Under the pieces are notes generated by a model. That model made no database searches. It had not been told where the DNA came from and was given only the letters and a program-made list of their open reading frames with translations. 64,000 nt of DNA from positions 1-64,000 of the forward strand of contig NZ_SAIS01000008.1 of the NCBI RefSeq assembly GCF_004360155.1, written 5' to 3'. The stretch is from Paraglaciecola marina. GTDB lineage: Bacteria > Pseudomonadota > Gammaproteobacteria > Enterobacterales > Alteromonadaceae. Position 1 is the first letter of the stretch; every line of letters begins with the position of its first letter. Of this stretch, positions 22,099 to 32,494 are shown piece by piece. The position numbers were made by a program, and so were the translations under genes.

Positions 22099-24372
22099 AT
22101 GTTAAATAAAGATTTAGAGCAGACGCTAAACGATGCGTTTATTTTTGCTAGAGAGCATCGTCATGAGTTTATGACAGTAGAACATTTATTGCTTGCCCTA
22201 TTAGATAATAGTGCCGCTAAAGAGGCCTTAAAGGCATGTGGCGCTGATATTGAAGCGATAAAGCAAGAGCTTACCGATTTTGTCAAAGATACCACTCCTT
22301 TGTTGTTAGATGAGCAAGGAAATGAACGTGAAACTCAACCCACTTTAGGTTTTCAACGAGTTCTTCAAAGAGCGGTTTTCCATGTACAGTCCTCTGGTAA
22401 AGAAGAGGTGACAGGTGCCAATGTACTAGTGGCTATTTTCAGTGAACAAGAATCACAAGCTGTATATATTCTGAAAAAGTCCGATGTGACTCGATTAGAC
22501 GTAGTTAATTTTATATCTCATGGTGTATCTAAAGTGGATGACGAATCAGCTTCAGCTGGTGAAACAGAACATGAACCTGAGCAGGAAGAGTCAGTATCTG
22601 TTCTAGATAAATATTCTACAAATCTTAATATCAGTGCTAAAGAAGGCAAGATCGATCCTTTAATAGGTCGAGATAAAGAGCTTGAACGCAGTATTCAAGT
22701 GTTATGTCGTCGTCGAAAGAATAATCCACTTTTAGTGGGAGAAGCTGGCGTTGGTAAAACTGCTATCGCTGAAGGTTTAGCCTATCGAATCGTTAATAAT
22801 GATGTGCCAGAGGTAATCGCAGATGCAACGGTTCACTCTTTAGATATGGGAGCATTATTAGCAGGCACTAAATACCGAGGCGATTTCGAAAAGCGCCTCA
22901 AAGGTATTTTGAAAGAGTTATCAGAAAAACCTGATGCCATCCTATTTATTGATGAAATTCACACCATTATAGGGGCAGGGGCTGCGTCTGGCGGCGTTAT
23001 GGATGCGTCTAACTTGCTTAAACCAAAATTGAGTAGTGGCGAACTTCGTTGTATTGGATCTACGACCTATCAAGAGTATCAAGGTATTTTTGAAAAAGAC
23101 CGTGCATTAGCTCGTCGATTCCAAAAAGTAGATGTGGTTGAGCCGACGGTCGGTGATACTACTAAAATACTTATGGGGTTGAAGTCTCGTTATGAAGAAC
23201 ACCATAGTGTGCGTTTCACTCATAAAGCCATCCGTGCTGCTGCTGAGCTGTCTGCTAAATACATTAACGAACGTCATTTGCCTGATAAGGCCATTGATGT
23301 AATTGATGAGGCAGGGGCAAGCCAACGCTTATTACCAGCATCAAAACGGAAGAAAACAATTGGAGTAACTGACATTGAACAGATTATTTCAAAAATTGCG
23401 CGTATCCCAGAAAAATCAGTTTCAGCTTCAGATAAAGAAGTGCTCCAGAATTTAGATCGTGACCTTAAACTAGTGGTATTTGGTCAAGATGAAGCAATAG
23501 TAACCTTGACCGATGCAATACGTTTATCACGTTCAGGTTTAGGAAATGAGACTAAGCCCATAGGCAACTTTTTGTTTGCTGGACCAACAGGTGTCGGAAA
23601 AACAGAGGTGTCTGCTCAGTTAGCTAAAATTATGGGAGTTGAGTTGGTTCGCTTTGACATGTCTGAATATATGGAACGCCATGCAATTAGTCGTCTTATC
23701 GGGGCCCCACCCGGGTATGTTGGCTTTGATCAAGGTGGCCTGTTAACGGACGCAGTTATCAAACAACCCTACTCTGTGGTGTTACTTGATGAAATTGAAA
23801 AGGCCCATAGTGATATCTATAACATATTATTGCAGGTTATGGACCACGGTACCTTGACCGACAATAATGGTCGTAAGGTTGATTTTAGAAATGTAGTTTT
23901 AATAATGACCACGAATGCAGGTGTTCAAGAGACTATTCGTAACTCTATTGGATTTAAGCAGCAAGACCATAGTCATGACGCTATGTCTGAAATTAAAAAG
24001 TTATTTACACCTGAGTTCAGAAACAGGTTGGATGCGACAGTATGGTTTAATCATCTTGATAAAGACGTGATCCTGCAGGTGGTTGATAAATTCATTGTTG
24101 AATTACAAGTACAGTTGGATAATAAGGGGGTTTCCTTAGAGGTGACTACGCAGGCTCGCGAGTGGTTAGCCGATAAAGGGTATGACAAAAATATGGGCGC
24201 TCGCCCAATGGGACGTGTAATCCAGCAAGAAGTGAAAAAAGAATTAGCAAATGAGCTATTGTTTGGTCAACTGAGTCAAGGTGGCAGTGTTAAAATTGGT
24301 CTCAAAAAAGGCGAGCTAAGCTTTGAGTTCTTTTCTGACAGTAAAGAAAAACCTGAAGCCCTTAATTCTTAA
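22099..24372 (+). CDS. clpA: ATP-dependent Clp protease ATP-binding subunit ClpA
   Basis: The 757-residue Hsp100 unfoldase has an N-domain (about 1-145) that binds ClpS, and two AAA+ modules. Walker A motifs are GEAGVGKT (about 214) and GPTGVGKT (about 495). Walker B motifs are LFIDEIHT and VLLDEIEKAH. The arginine-finger region RRFQKVDV is present, and the ClpP-docking loop lies in the IGFKQQ region (about 616). The length matches E. coli ClpA. With ClpP it degrades N-degron and SsrA-tagged proteins. It is followed by a strong terminator. Confidence 0.97.
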   Translation: MLNKDLEQTLNDAFIFAREHRHEFMTVEHLLLALLDNSAAKEALKACGADIEAIKQELTDFVKDTTPLLLDEQGNERETQPTLGFQRVLQRAVFHVQSSGKEEVTGANVLVAIFSEQESQAVYILKKSDVTRLDVVNFISHGVSKVDDESASAGETEHEPEQEESVSVLDKYSTNLNISAKEGKIDPLIGRDKELERSIQVLCRRRKNNPLLVGEAGVGKTAIAEGLAYRIVNNDVPEVIADATVHSLDMGALLAGTKYRGDFEKRLKGILKELSEKPDAILFIDEIHTIIGAGAASGGVMDASNLLKPKLSSGELRCIGSTTYQEYQGIFEKDRALARRFQKVDVVEPTVGDTTKILMGLKSRYEEHHSVRFTHKAIRAAAELSAKYINERHLPDKAIDVIDEAGASQRLLPASKRKKTIGVTDIEQIISKIARIPEKSVSASDKEVLQNLDRDLKLVVFGQDEAIVTLTDAIRLSRSGLGNETKPIGNFLFAGPTGVGKTEVSAQLAKIMGVELVRFDMSEYMERHAISRLIGAPPGYVGFDQGGLLTDAVIKQPYSVVLLDEIEKAHSDIYNILLQVMDHGTLTDNNGRKVDFRNVVLIMTTNAGVQETIRNSIGFKQQDHSHDAMSEIKKLFTPEFRNRLDATVWFNHLDKDVILQVVDKFIVELQVQLDNKGVSLEVTTQAREWLADKGYDKNMGARPMGRVIQQEVKKELANELLFGQLSQGGSVKIGLKKGELSFEFFSDSKEKPEALNS

Positions 24373-24395
24373 TTGGAATAACAGGGTTAAGGTAT

Positions 24396-24429
24396 AAAAA
24401 AACCGATATCGTAAGATATCGGTTTTTTT
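24396..24429. terminator. Bidirectional terminator between clpA and infA
   Basis: The stem AACCGATATC / GATATCGGTT with a 4-base loop GTAA is flanked by A and T tracts. It serves convergent clpA and infA. Confidence 0.92.
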
Positions 24430-24479
24430 GTGTCTCTTCATATAGCTTCTTGGGTTTATGAAAAAGCTATTATATCCTT

Positions 24480-24698
<219 letters not shown>

Positions 24699-24770
24699 CT
24701 AACTATGCTACCTCTAATCAATAAAATAAGTGTCAAAAAATGCCGCGCAGATTTTGCCCAATAAGCAGGT

Positions 24771-24790
24771 CAGTGTAAAGCTTTACACTG
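24771..24790. repeat. 20-base perfect palindrome at the end of bpt
   Basis: CAGTGTAAAGCTTTACACTG is self-complementary without a loop and covers the bpt stop codon (24783-24785). On the minus strand it could fold into a short hairpin after bpt, but no T run follows. It could also be a protein-binding site in front of infA. Confidence 0.5.
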
Positions 24791-25487
24791 AACTTTTTGC
24801 AAATAGATGCCATTTATCTTCAAAAAAACGTTCATTGGGTAGAAAATTCTGTTTATAGCGCATTTTTTGACAGTTATCTATCTGGTAACCCAGATACAAA
24901 AACTCTTTATTCATGGACTTGGCTATCTCTATTTGCTTCAAAATTGCAAAGATGCCTAATGAACGCTTTTCTTCGCCTGGTTTAAAATAGGTATACATGG
25001 CTGATAATGATCTAAATAGATTGTCGGTAATGGCTACCGCAATTAACTCCTGTTGGTCATGAAATTCTATGAATAAAGTGTCTCCCCAAGGGCTAGGTAC
25101 AAAACCTTGATACTGTTCTTCACTCGGTGGATACATACTGCCGTCTGCATGACGTTGGTTTATGTATGATGCAAACAAATCATAATATTCTGGCTTATCC
25201 AGCTCACTTATCTCTATTCGCAGGTCTTGATTGCGTTTAGCTATCCGTTTTTGACTTTTGGAAGGTTCAAATAAGGCGACAGGTAAGCGGATAGGCTCAC
25301 ATGCTTTACAAGTTTGACAGTGTGGGCGATAAACTTGTCCACCGCTGCGCCTAAAGCCCATACTAATTAAATAATCATATTGATGACGAGTTGGGGAGTT
25401 ATCTGAGACTAAAACCAATATCTGCTCTTTTTCATCAGGCAAATAACTACATTGGTTTGGTTGAGTAATACCAAATTTCATATTCAT
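24783..25487 (-). CDS. bpt: Aspartate/glutamate leucyltransferase Bpt
   Basis: The 234-residue aminoacyl-tRNA-protein transferase adds Leu from Leu-tRNA to proteins with N-terminal Asp or Glu, creating ClpS-recognised N-degrons. The GNAT-like fold has an N-terminal Cys motif in VYRPHCQTCKACEPIRLPV and GRRSGGQ-type residues (FRRSGGQ). LGYQIDNCQKMRYKQNFLPNE near the C-terminus is diagnostic. Its ATG overlaps the aat stop by 4 bases, implying coupling. Confidence 0.95.
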   Translation of the reverse strand: MNMKFGITQPNQCSYLPDEKEQILVLVSDNSPTRHQYDYLISMGFRRSGGQVYRPHCQTCKACEPIRLPVALFEPSKSQKRIAKRNQDLRIEISELDKPEYYDLFASYINQRHADGSMYPPSEEQYQGFVPSPWGDTLFIEFHDQQELIAVAITDNLFRSLSAMYTYFKPGEEKRSLGIFAILKQIEIAKSMNKEFLYLGYQIDNCQKMRYKQNFLPNERFFEDKWHLFAKSSV

Positions 25488-26194
25488 GACTCAGTCCCTA
25501 AGAACCTAGGGATCCATTCACTTTCATGCATCCTCTTTTTGCTATCTTTTTCTAGTAGCTTCAAAAATTCACTTCGTGGGACTTCAATACATCCAAGGCT
25601 TTCTAAATGTGGATTTTGCATTTGGCAATCTATAAAGTTGCACTGGTTTGCTTGTAGCAACTTGACTAAGTTCATAAAAGCTAATTTAGATGCATTCGTT
25701 GCACGATGAAACATAGATTCACCACAAAAAACCTTACCAACTAAGACTCCGTATAGACCACCAACTAGATTTTGCTGTTGATCCCATACCTCAATTGAGT
25801 GGGCGTGCCCCTCCGTGTGAAGAAGTTTATAGGCATTTACCATTTGCTGTGTTATCCATGTACCTGAGTCATTTCTGGGAGTTGTAGCGCAGGCGTCTAT
25901 TACTTCATTAAAATTTTTATTGACTGAAACGGCATAGCTGCAATTACGAGCAAATTTAGCTAAGCTTTTGCTACAGTTAAATTTGTCGAGTGGCAATACA
26001 CCTCTTGGGTTAGGAGACCACCACATGATTGGTTCGTCTTGACTAAACCAAGGAAAAATTCCCTGTGAATATGCAAGTAGCAATCTCTTGGGGGATAAGT
26101 CACCACCAAAAGCTAATAAACCATTGGGGTCTTCCAGCGCAAAATCAGTATTTGGAAACTGTAATTTTGAGTTTAATTTAGTTAGCGTTAACAT
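25484..26194 (-). CDS. aat: Leucyl/phenylalanyl-tRNA-protein transferase Aat
   Basis: The 236-residue enzyme adds Leu or Phe to proteins with N-terminal Lys or Arg. Characteristic segments are FPWFSQDEPIMWWSPNPRGVL, TWITQQMVNAYKLLHTEGHAHSIEVW, GGLYGVLVGKVFCGESMFHR and FIDCQMQNPHLESLGC. It precedes bpt with a 4-base overlap. Together with clpS-clpA this provides both bacterial branches of the N-degron pathway, the Aat branch of E. coli and the Bpt branch of Vibrio. Confidence 0.96.
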   Translation of the reverse strand: MLTLTKLNSKLQFPNTDFALEDPNGLLAFGGDLSPKRLLLAYSQGIFPWFSQDEPIMWWSPNPRGVLPLDKFNCSKSLAKFARNCSYAVSVNKNFNEVIDACATTPRNDSGTWITQQMVNAYKLLHTEGHAHSIEVWDQQQNLVGGLYGVLVGKVFCGESMFHRATNASKLAFMNLVKLLQANQCNFIDCQMQNPHLESLGCIEVPRSEFLKLLEKDSKKRMHESEWIPRFLGTES

Positions 26195-26217
26195 TTTCTA
26201 AAGTATTTTCTCCCAAC

Positions 26218-26245
26218 AAAAAAAGGCCTCGTAAGAGGCCTTTAA
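26218..26245 (-). terminator. Terminator after trxB
   Basis: Stem AAAGGCCTC / GAGGCCTTT with loop TTAC (minus strand), followed by a run of seven T, 20 bases after the trxB stop. Confidence 0.9.
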
Positions 26246-26264
26246 GATAGCGCTTAAGAAGATA

Positions 26265-27269
<1,005 letters not shown>

Positions 27270-27278
27270 CTATGTGGG

Positions 27279-27298
27279 TAGACATGAGGGCATGTCTA
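27279..27298. promoter_or_regulatory. Inverted repeat in the trxB/yfbV divergent region
   Basis: TAGACATG-AGGG-CATGTCTA has perfect 8-base arms, about 60 bases upstream of trxB and 160 upstream of yfbV. No terminator tail follows. It is operator-like by position only. Confidence 0.35.
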
Positions 27299-27458
27299 TT
27301 ACTTTCAATGTTGCTTTAAAAAGTAATTACTATATTTAATTGTTTTTCTTATATTCTAGGACTAATAATCATTATGCCATTCTATATAACTTGAATGTGT
27401 TAGCAGATCGTTAATTAACTAGTTAAACTGCATTACCAACTATATAAGGAGCGTTACT

Positions 27459-27905
27459 TTGGCTCACACAATTAGTTCTATGCTTAAAGATGGTCAACAG
27501 TATTTGCAAACTTGGCCTATGCAAAAACAGTTGTATACAATGTTTCCTGAATGTCGTGTTATTTCTGCAACTAAATTATCAATTAAGGTTATGCCTGCAT
27601 TAGCAGTGTTAACTGTTGCTACCCTAATTAATGTGCAAGGGTATGAAATGTTACCGCAAGCTTTAGCATTAGGTGCATTTTTTATGTCTCTACCGATGCA
27701 AGGACTGTTTTGGTTAGGGCATCGTGCTAATCAACCTTTGCCACCATCACTTAATTCTTGGTATTTAGATATCCATCATAAAATGCAGTTACATGGTTGC
27801 GCTTTACAAAGCCCAAGAGCAAAACCCCAATATAAAGAATTAGCTCGATTATTAAAAACAGCCTTTGATGAATTAGATAAAACCTTCGTTAAACGTTGGT
27901 TTTAA
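27459..27905 (+). CDS. yfbV: YfbV family membrane protein (UPF0208)
   Basis: The 148-residue inner-membrane protein has two transmembrane helices (about 45-65 and 68-88). GQQYLQTWPMQKQLYTMFPE, FFMSLPMQGLFWLGHRANQPLPPSL and FDELDKTFVKRWF align with E. coli YfbV. E. coli YfbV helps MatP insulate the Ter macrodomain; conservation of that role here is an inference. It starts at TTG 27459, with AAGGAGCG upstream. It converges with sprT. Confidence 0.88.
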   Translation: MAHTISSMLKDGQQYLQTWPMQKQLYTMFPECRVISATKLSIKVMPALAVLTVATLINVQGYEMLPQALALGAFFMSLPMQGLFWLGHRANQPLPPSLNSWYLDIHHKMQLHGCALQSPRAKPQYKELARLLKTAFDELDKTFVKRWF

Positions 27906-27920
27906 AGGCTTCTAATTAAA

Positions 27921-28412
27921 CTAAGACTTTCGGAGAGTATTTTTACAACGCCTACAAATATAATTTTGTTTACCTTTTACCACTTTGTTGTGGCGTCTAA
28001 TGCTTAATTCCACTGGGCCGCACTGACAATGATATAAGAATGTTTTCCCTGTGACTTTAGTAACATCCATTTGATGGCGTGTATTAGGCTGTAACTTGAA
28101 TACATCAATCATAATAGATTGCCATTCTTTACCATGAGGTTTAACTCGACCAAATAGAGAATAGGTTAGTAGATGAGAGACTTCATGAGGGATCACCTCA
28201 TTTATAAACGTATCCTGATTGTCCTTCAACAATACAGGGTTAAAACGCAACTCATTAGTTTGTAATCTAGCACTACCTGCTATTTTCCCCCTCTGGTTAA
28301 AGCGAATAGTGGGGCGTTCAAAGGAGCAGTTAAAATAGTCAGTAGCCGTTAAGTAACATTGCTCGATTTTTTGTATTACTAAACTATCAATATTTTGTGT
28401 TGATGTAGTCAA
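27921..28412 (-). CDS. sprT: SprT-family zinc metalloprotease-like protein
   Basis: The 163-residue protein has the zincin motif HEVSHLLTYSLFGRVKPHGKEW (His-Glu-x-x-His at about 76-80). A C-terminal zinc ribbon has Cys pairs in YHCQCG and YICRRCK. The family is related to the eukaryotic DNA-protein crosslink protease SPRTN, but the role of bacterial SprT is not well defined. The length is typical. It lies tail to tail with yfbV, with a 15-base gap. Confidence 0.88.
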   Translation of the reverse strand: MTTSTQNIDSLVIQKIEQCYLTATDYFNCSFERPTIRFNQRGKIAGSARLQTNELRFNPVLLKDNQDTFINEVIPHEVSHLLTYSLFGRVKPHGKEWQSIMIDVFKLQPNTRHQMDVTKVTGKTFLYHCQCGPVELSIRRHNKVVKGKQNYICRRCKNTLRKS

Positions 28413-28636
28413 GGTAGCTAATGATTTTTCTTTCTTACTTTAAATGCTAATTATTGAATATTATTCACTCGTAACCTACTGTTTTTTTATATCGCGGCTT
28501 CAGCTTCTATACCTAATGTGTGAAATACTTTGTATTCCCCAAGCCGTAATTCTTTGTAAATTAATTTAATCAGTTAGGTACCTATATTTACTCTTGCATA
28601 ATAGTTCTAAATCCGTACAATACGGCGGCCTTTTAT

Positions 28637-28654
28637 CTGGCTTGGAACAGCCAG
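28637..28654 (+). promoter_or_regulatory. Hairpin in the rpsP leader
   Basis: CTGGCT-TGGAAC-AGCCAG forms a 6-base stem about 50 bases before the rpsP start, in the 294-base gap that must contain the operon promoter. It may be a leader structure for translational or transcriptional control; no further support is visible. Confidence 0.35.
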
Positions 28655-28706
28655 TTATAGAGGTAAAATAAGTTAACGTTAACGCTACAACGAGTTTGAG
28701 GCATAT

Positions 28707-28958
28707 ATGGTTACTATTCGTTTACAGCGTGGTGGCGCTAAAAAGCGTCCATTTTATCAAGTAGTGGTTGCAGACAGCCGTCGTTCACGCGATGGTCGTT
28801 TTATTGAAAACATTGGTTTTTTCAATCCAACAGCACAGGGCAGAGAAGAGCGTTTACGCTTAGACCTTGATCGTGTTGATCATTGGGTTGGGGTAGGCGC
28901 AGGCTTATCAGACCGTGTTGCACGCTTGGTAAAAGATGCACAAAAAGCAGCGGCTTAA
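28707..28958 (+). CDS. rpsP: 30S ribosomal protein bS16
   Basis: The 83-residue protein begins [25 protein letters not shown]-like, matching bS16 over its full length, including [14 protein letters not shown]. It is the first gene of the classical rpsP-rimM-trmD-rplS operon, 27 bases before rimM. Confidence 0.98.
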   Translation: MVTIRLQRGGAKKRPFYQVVVADSRRSRDGRFIENIGFFNPTAQGREERLRLDLDRVDHWVGVGAGLSDRVARLVKDAQKAAA

Positions 28959-28985
28959 TTGCAGTTGCAGAAAAGGGTTTAAGAA

Positions 28986-29528
28986 ATGAGTCATGCGTCT
29001 GATACGTCAGTAGACACATTAGTGATTGGCAAAATCGGTGCACCGTATGGTGTTAAAGGTTGGGTTAAAATCACCTCTTATACCCATGATTTAGACGGCG
29101 TGTTTGCTTACACTCCTTGGCTATTGGGTCAGGTGCAAGAAAGCAAAGAGTATGTCGTAGACCAGTGGCGAACCCACAATAAAGGTTTAGTTGCCAAACT
29201 GGTTGGGGTAGATACCCGAGATGATGCCGAGAGTATCAAAAATCTTGAGATTTCTATTAAAGCAGCAATGCTACCTCAATTAGATGATAACGACGTTTAT
29301 TGGCGTGAATTAGTCGGCATGCAAGTTATTACCGATAAAGGTTATAACTTAGGTGTTATTAAAGAGTTATTCGAAACTGGCGCTAATGACGTTATGTTAG
29401 TCAAAGCTAATTTGAATGATGCTTTTGGTCAAAAAGAACGCATGATCCCTTATTTGATAGAGCAAGTGATCAAAAAAGTGGACCGGCAGGCGAAAACGGT
29501 CACAGTTGATTGGGATCCTGCATTTTAA
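28986..29528 (+). CDS. rimM: Ribosome maturation factor RimM
   Basis: The 180-residue protein helps assemble the 30S head around uS19. The N-terminal RimM barrel carries [15 protein letters not shown] (about 15-29) and the C-terminal PRC-barrel carries [19 protein letters not shown]. It overlaps trmD by one base (TAATG). Confidence 0.97.
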   Translation: MSHASDTSVDTLVIGKIGAPYGVKGWVKITSYTHDLDGVFAYTPWLLGQVQESKEYVVDQWRTHNKGLVAKLVGVDTRDDAESIKNLEISIKAAMLPQLDDNDVYWRELVGMQVITDKGYNLGVIKELFETGANDVMLVKANLNDAFGQKERMIPYLIEQVIKKVDRQAKTVTVDWDPAF

Positions 29529-30307
29529 TGCAAGAACCTAATAGGGAGCCGAGTCGTTGGTTTGGTGTAATAAGTTTGTTTCCAGAAATGTTTCAAACGT
29601 TTACCCAGCAGGGAGTAGTAGGGCGAGCCGTGAAAAACGGACTGTTGCAAGTAGAGTGTTTTAATCCAAGAGACTTTACCCACGACAAACATCGCACTGT
29701 TGACGACCGACCATATGGTGGCGGACCCGGTATGCTGATGATGGTGCAGCCATTGACAGACGCTATTCTGGCAGCTAAACAAGCTGCAGGAAGAAAAACA
29801 AAAGTGATTTACCTTTCTCCCCAAGGGAAAAAGCTAGATCAAGCTGGTGTGAAGCAGCTTTCTGAAAATGAAAGTATGATTCTAGTTGCTGGTCGATATG
29901 AAGGTATCGATGAACGGGTAATACAAACGCAAGTTGACGAGGAATGGTCAATTGGTGATTACGTGTTAAGTGGCGGCGAATTACCTGCGATGATCTTAAT
30001 GGATGCAGTATCAAGGTTTGTACCCGGTGTATTGGGCCATGAACAATCTGCTGAGCAAGACTCTTTTTGTCAAGGCTTATTGGATTGTCCGCACTATACC
30101 CGGCCAGAAAACTTGAACGGTGAGCTGGTTCCTAAGGTGTTATTGAGTGGTGATCACGAAAAAATCAGGCAGTGGCGTTTACAACAGTCGTTAGGTAGAA
30201 CCTGGCAACGACGCCCTGAATTATTAAACGATCTAGCTCTGACTGAGGAGCAGCAAAAATTGTTAGATTTATATCTACAAACTTTGCCGCGGCATGATGA
30301 CAGTTAA
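29528..30307 (+). CDS. trmD: tRNA (guanine37-N1)-methyltransferase TrmD
   Basis: The 259-residue SPOUT methyltransferase makes m1G37 in tRNAs reading CNN codons and prevents frameshifting. The trefoil-knot AdoMet site is [12 protein letters not shown] (about 116), [15 protein letters not shown] and the flexible [12 protein letters not shown] segment. The start is the ATG overlapping the rimM stop; reading from 29510 would duplicate the rimM end. It is 16 bases before rplS. Confidence 0.97.
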   Translation: MQEPNREPSRWFGVISLFPEMFQTFTQQGVVGRAVKNGLLQVECFNPRDFTHDKHRTVDDRPYGGGPGMLMMVQPLTDAILAAKQAAGRKTKVIYLSPQGKKLDQAGVKQLSENESMILVAGRYEGIDERVIQTQVDEEWSIGDYVLSGGELPAMILMDAVSRFVPGVLGHEQSAEQDSFCQGLLDCPHYTRPENLNGELVPKVLLSGDHEKIRQWRLQQSLGRTWQRRPELLNDLALTEEQQKLLDLYLQTLPRHDDS

Positions 30308-30323
30308 TCTAGGATGAGAGGAT

Positions 30324-30686
30324 ATGATGACTAAAGTAAATCAAGATATCATCAAGAAAATTGAAGAAGCGCAGCTAAAAACTGACGTTCCAGCATTCGG
30401 TGCTGGTGACACAGTAGTTGTGCAAGTACGCGTTAAAGAAGGCGAAAAAGAACGTCTTCAGGCCTACGAAGGCGTTGTAATCGCTAAACGTAACCGTGGC
30501 CTACACTCTGCTTTTACAGTTCGTAAGATTTCTAACGGCGAAGGTGTTGAGCGTATATTCCAAACACACAGCCCGGCAATCAGTTCTATTGAAGTGAAAC
30601 GTCGTGGTGCTGTTCGTCGCGCTAAACTTTACTACTTGCGTGAACGCTCTGGTCGTTCTGCACGTATTAAAGAGAAGCTAGGTTAA
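30324..30686 (+). CDS. rplS: 50S ribosomal protein bL19
   Basis: The 120-residue protein has the bL19 core [47 protein letters not shown] and C-terminal [20 protein letters not shown]. Start is ATGATG, so either Met may be used. It is the last gene of the operon before a strong terminator. Confidence 0.98.
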   Translation: MMTKVNQDIIKKIEEAQLKTDVPAFGAGDTVVVQVRVKEGEKERLQAYEGVVIAKRNRGLHSAFTVRKISNGEGVERIFQTHSPAISSIEVKRRGAVRRAKLYYLRERSGRSARIKEKLG

Positions 30687-30717
30687 TTTAATTTTTGCGT
30701 TACCGTTAACTTATAAG

Positions 30718-30743
30718 AAAACCCGCCTTTTGGCGGGTTTTTG
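30718..30743 (+). terminator. Terminator of the rpsP operon
   Basis: AAAACCCGCC-TTTT-GGCGGGTTTTT is a classical intrinsic terminator 31 bases after rplS. Confidence 0.95.
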
Positions 30744-30779
30744 CTTTTTAATAAGGTTACTAATCTTAAAGGTCTCATT

Positions 30780-31691
30780 TTGCCCCATAATCGAAACTTA
30801 CATAAAAATGGTTACCCTATGGCACAACTTGTTGAGTCCTACCCAAGACTGAAAAAGTTTATAAAGAACAAAACTGATGGTGTACAGACCATTCAGTTTT
30901 CAGATCCTGACGCAGTAAAGGCTTTAAATGCCGCTTTATTGGCTCATTACTATCAAATACCAAACTGGGATATACCAACAGGCTATTTATGTCCTCCCAT
31001 ACCAGGTAGAGCAGACTATATTCATCATATTGCAGATTTACTTGCAGAAGGTCATGGTAATGAAGTTCCGACCGGTAAGGCCGTTCGAGGACTGGATATA
31101 GGGACAGGAGCAAACTTGATTTATCCTATGATAGGCGTTTCGGAGTACGACTGGCAATGGGTTGCTGCGGACATTGATGCGTTATCTATTAAAAGTGCAA
31201 GGGCAATAATTGATTCAAACTCTTCTTTAACAAGTTATATAGAGGTGCGTAAACAATCTAACGCATCAAATATCTTTTCTGGTGTTGTTCAACCCGGAGA
31301 GCATTATGCGTTTTGTATGTGTAACCCTCCTTTTCATAAAAGCGCAGCAGAAGCAGCGAAAGGGTCTGCACGCAAAAACTACAATCTAAACAAGCACAGT
31401 AATAAACGAGGCTCATCCCTTTCACAAAACACAATGACTCGACAGTTGAACTTTGCTGGGCAATCAAATGAGTTGTGGTGTGATGGCGGAGAGTTAAAGT
31501 TTATTCAAAGTATGATTAAACAGAGTACTGACTTTAAAACTCAAATAGAGTGGTTTACATGCTTAGTATCGAAAAAAGAACATCTAAATAAAATTAAGTT
31601 AAATTTAAAAAAAGCATATATTACAGATAGTAAGGTGATAAATATGTCACAAGGTCAAAAAATCAGTCGCTTCATCGCGTGGCGTTTTTGA
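30780..31691 (+). CDS. rlmF: 23S rRNA (adenine1618-N6)-methyltransferase RlmF
   Basis: The 303-residue class I methyltransferase modifies A1618 of 23S rRNA. The protein matches E. coli RlmF: ALLAHYYQIPNWDIPTGYLCPP, GRADYIHHIADLLAE, AdoMet-binding LDIGTGANLIYPMIG, catalytic NPPFHKSA (about 191) and the C-terminal SQGQKISRFIAWRF. I use TTG 30780 (AAAGG upstream, aligning the N-terminus PHNRN); starting at 30741 would overlap the rplS terminator, and an ATG at 30819 is an alternative. A 20-base extra loop, KNYNLNKHSNKRGSSLSQNT, is longer than in E. coli. Confidence 0.92.
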   Translation: MPHNRNLHKNGYPMAQLVESYPRLKKFIKNKTDGVQTIQFSDPDAVKALNAALLAHYYQIPNWDIPTGYLCPPIPGRADYIHHIADLLAEGHGNEVPTGKAVRGLDIGTGANLIYPMIGVSEYDWQWVAADIDALSIKSARAIIDSNSSLTSYIEVRKQSNASNIFSGVVQPGEHYAFCMCNPPFHKSAAEAAKGSARKNYNLNKHSNKRGSSLSQNTMTRQLNFAGQSNELWCDGGELKFIQSMIKQSTDFKTQIEWFTCLVSKKEHLNKIKLNLKKAYITDSKVINMSQGQKISRFIAWRF

Positions 31692-31712
31692 GCAAGCTAA
31701 AGGAAGTACATA

Positions 31713-32270
31713 ATGGCTGAGTTAACCGAAAAGCAAAAAATGTTATTGGGTGATGAATATTTTCCAAGTAATAAAGATTTACAGAAGGAGAGGGCGTTTG
31801 CGAAGCGTATATGTCACCAATTTAATCACCATGATATAGATGACCGAAAAGGTAGCCGTAAGCTAATTAAACAATTGTTTGGCGTTTGTGAAGGAGCTTG
31901 GATAGAACCCACCTTTTTTTGTGATTACGGTTATAACATTTCAACGGGAAGAAATTTTTATGCTAATCATGGTTTAGTGATTTTAGATGCCGCTACCGTA
32001 ACAATTGGTGAAGATGTAATGATAGGTCCAGGGGTATTAATATCTACAGCCACCCATCCTCTAGACCCTGAGAAGCGAAAGCACGGAATTGAAATTGCAC
32101 GCCCTATCAGTATTGGAAATAATGTCTGGATAGGCATGGGGGCAAAGATTTTAGATGGAGTGCAAATAGGTGATAACGCTGTCATTGCCGCTGGGGCGGT
32201 TGTAAATAAGAATATAACAGCAAACTCTCTAGTTGCCGGTGTCCCTGCAAAGTTGATTAAAAAACTATAA
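31713..32270 (+). CDS. Sugar O-acetyltransferase (Maa/LacA family)
   Basis: The 185-residue left-handed beta-helix transferase moves acetyl from acetyl-CoA to a sugar hydroxyl. The N-terminal Mac domain ([16 protein letters not shown]) and hexapeptide repeats ([38 protein letters not shown]) are present. The catalytic His lies in [12 protein letters not shown] (about 112), and the end is [13 protein letters not shown]. It lies 21 bases after rlmF and may share its transcript. The acceptor (maltose, galactoside or other) cannot be told. Confidence 0.87.
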   Translation: MAELTEKQKMLLGDEYFPSNKDLQKERAFAKRICHQFNHHDIDDRKGSRKLIKQLFGVCEGAWIEPTFFCDYGYNISTGRNFYANHGLVILDAATVTIGEDVMIGPGVLISTATHPLDPEKRKHGIEIARPISIGNNVWIGMGAKILDGVQIGDNAVIAAGAVVNKNITANSLVAGVPAKLIKKL

Positions 32271-32389
32271 AGTCGCTAGAAACGCCTGAAAAACAGACAC
32301 TTTTAAGGATGTTAACAATTAAAGCTTGTTGTTGATTTCAATAGCTGTTAAAAAGTCAATAATTCATAGTGAAATAAATTTTATTCTTG

Positions 32390-32407
32390 TGTAAATATAA
32401 GTGTACA
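32390..32407 (+). promoter_or_regulatory. TyrR-like box upstream of aroF-tyrA
   Basis: TGTAAA-TATAAG-TGTACA matches the TyrR consensus TGTAAA-N6-TTTACA at 11 of 12 defined positions, keeping the essential G and C pair. It lies 87 bases upstream of the aroF start. TyrR repression of aroF-tyrA is established in E. coli. Confidence 0.65.
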
Positions 32408-32494
32408 GTGTTTTTGCTACTGATTAATTTGTATTGAGTTGGTAAATTTCGTTACTCAGTATTACCGTTATTTATATTTAAAAAGAGCCTAGTC

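Noticed and set aside
32440-32456. Second TyrR box (GTAAATTTCGTTAC)
   Set aside because: The invariant G and C are two bases too close together for TyrR.
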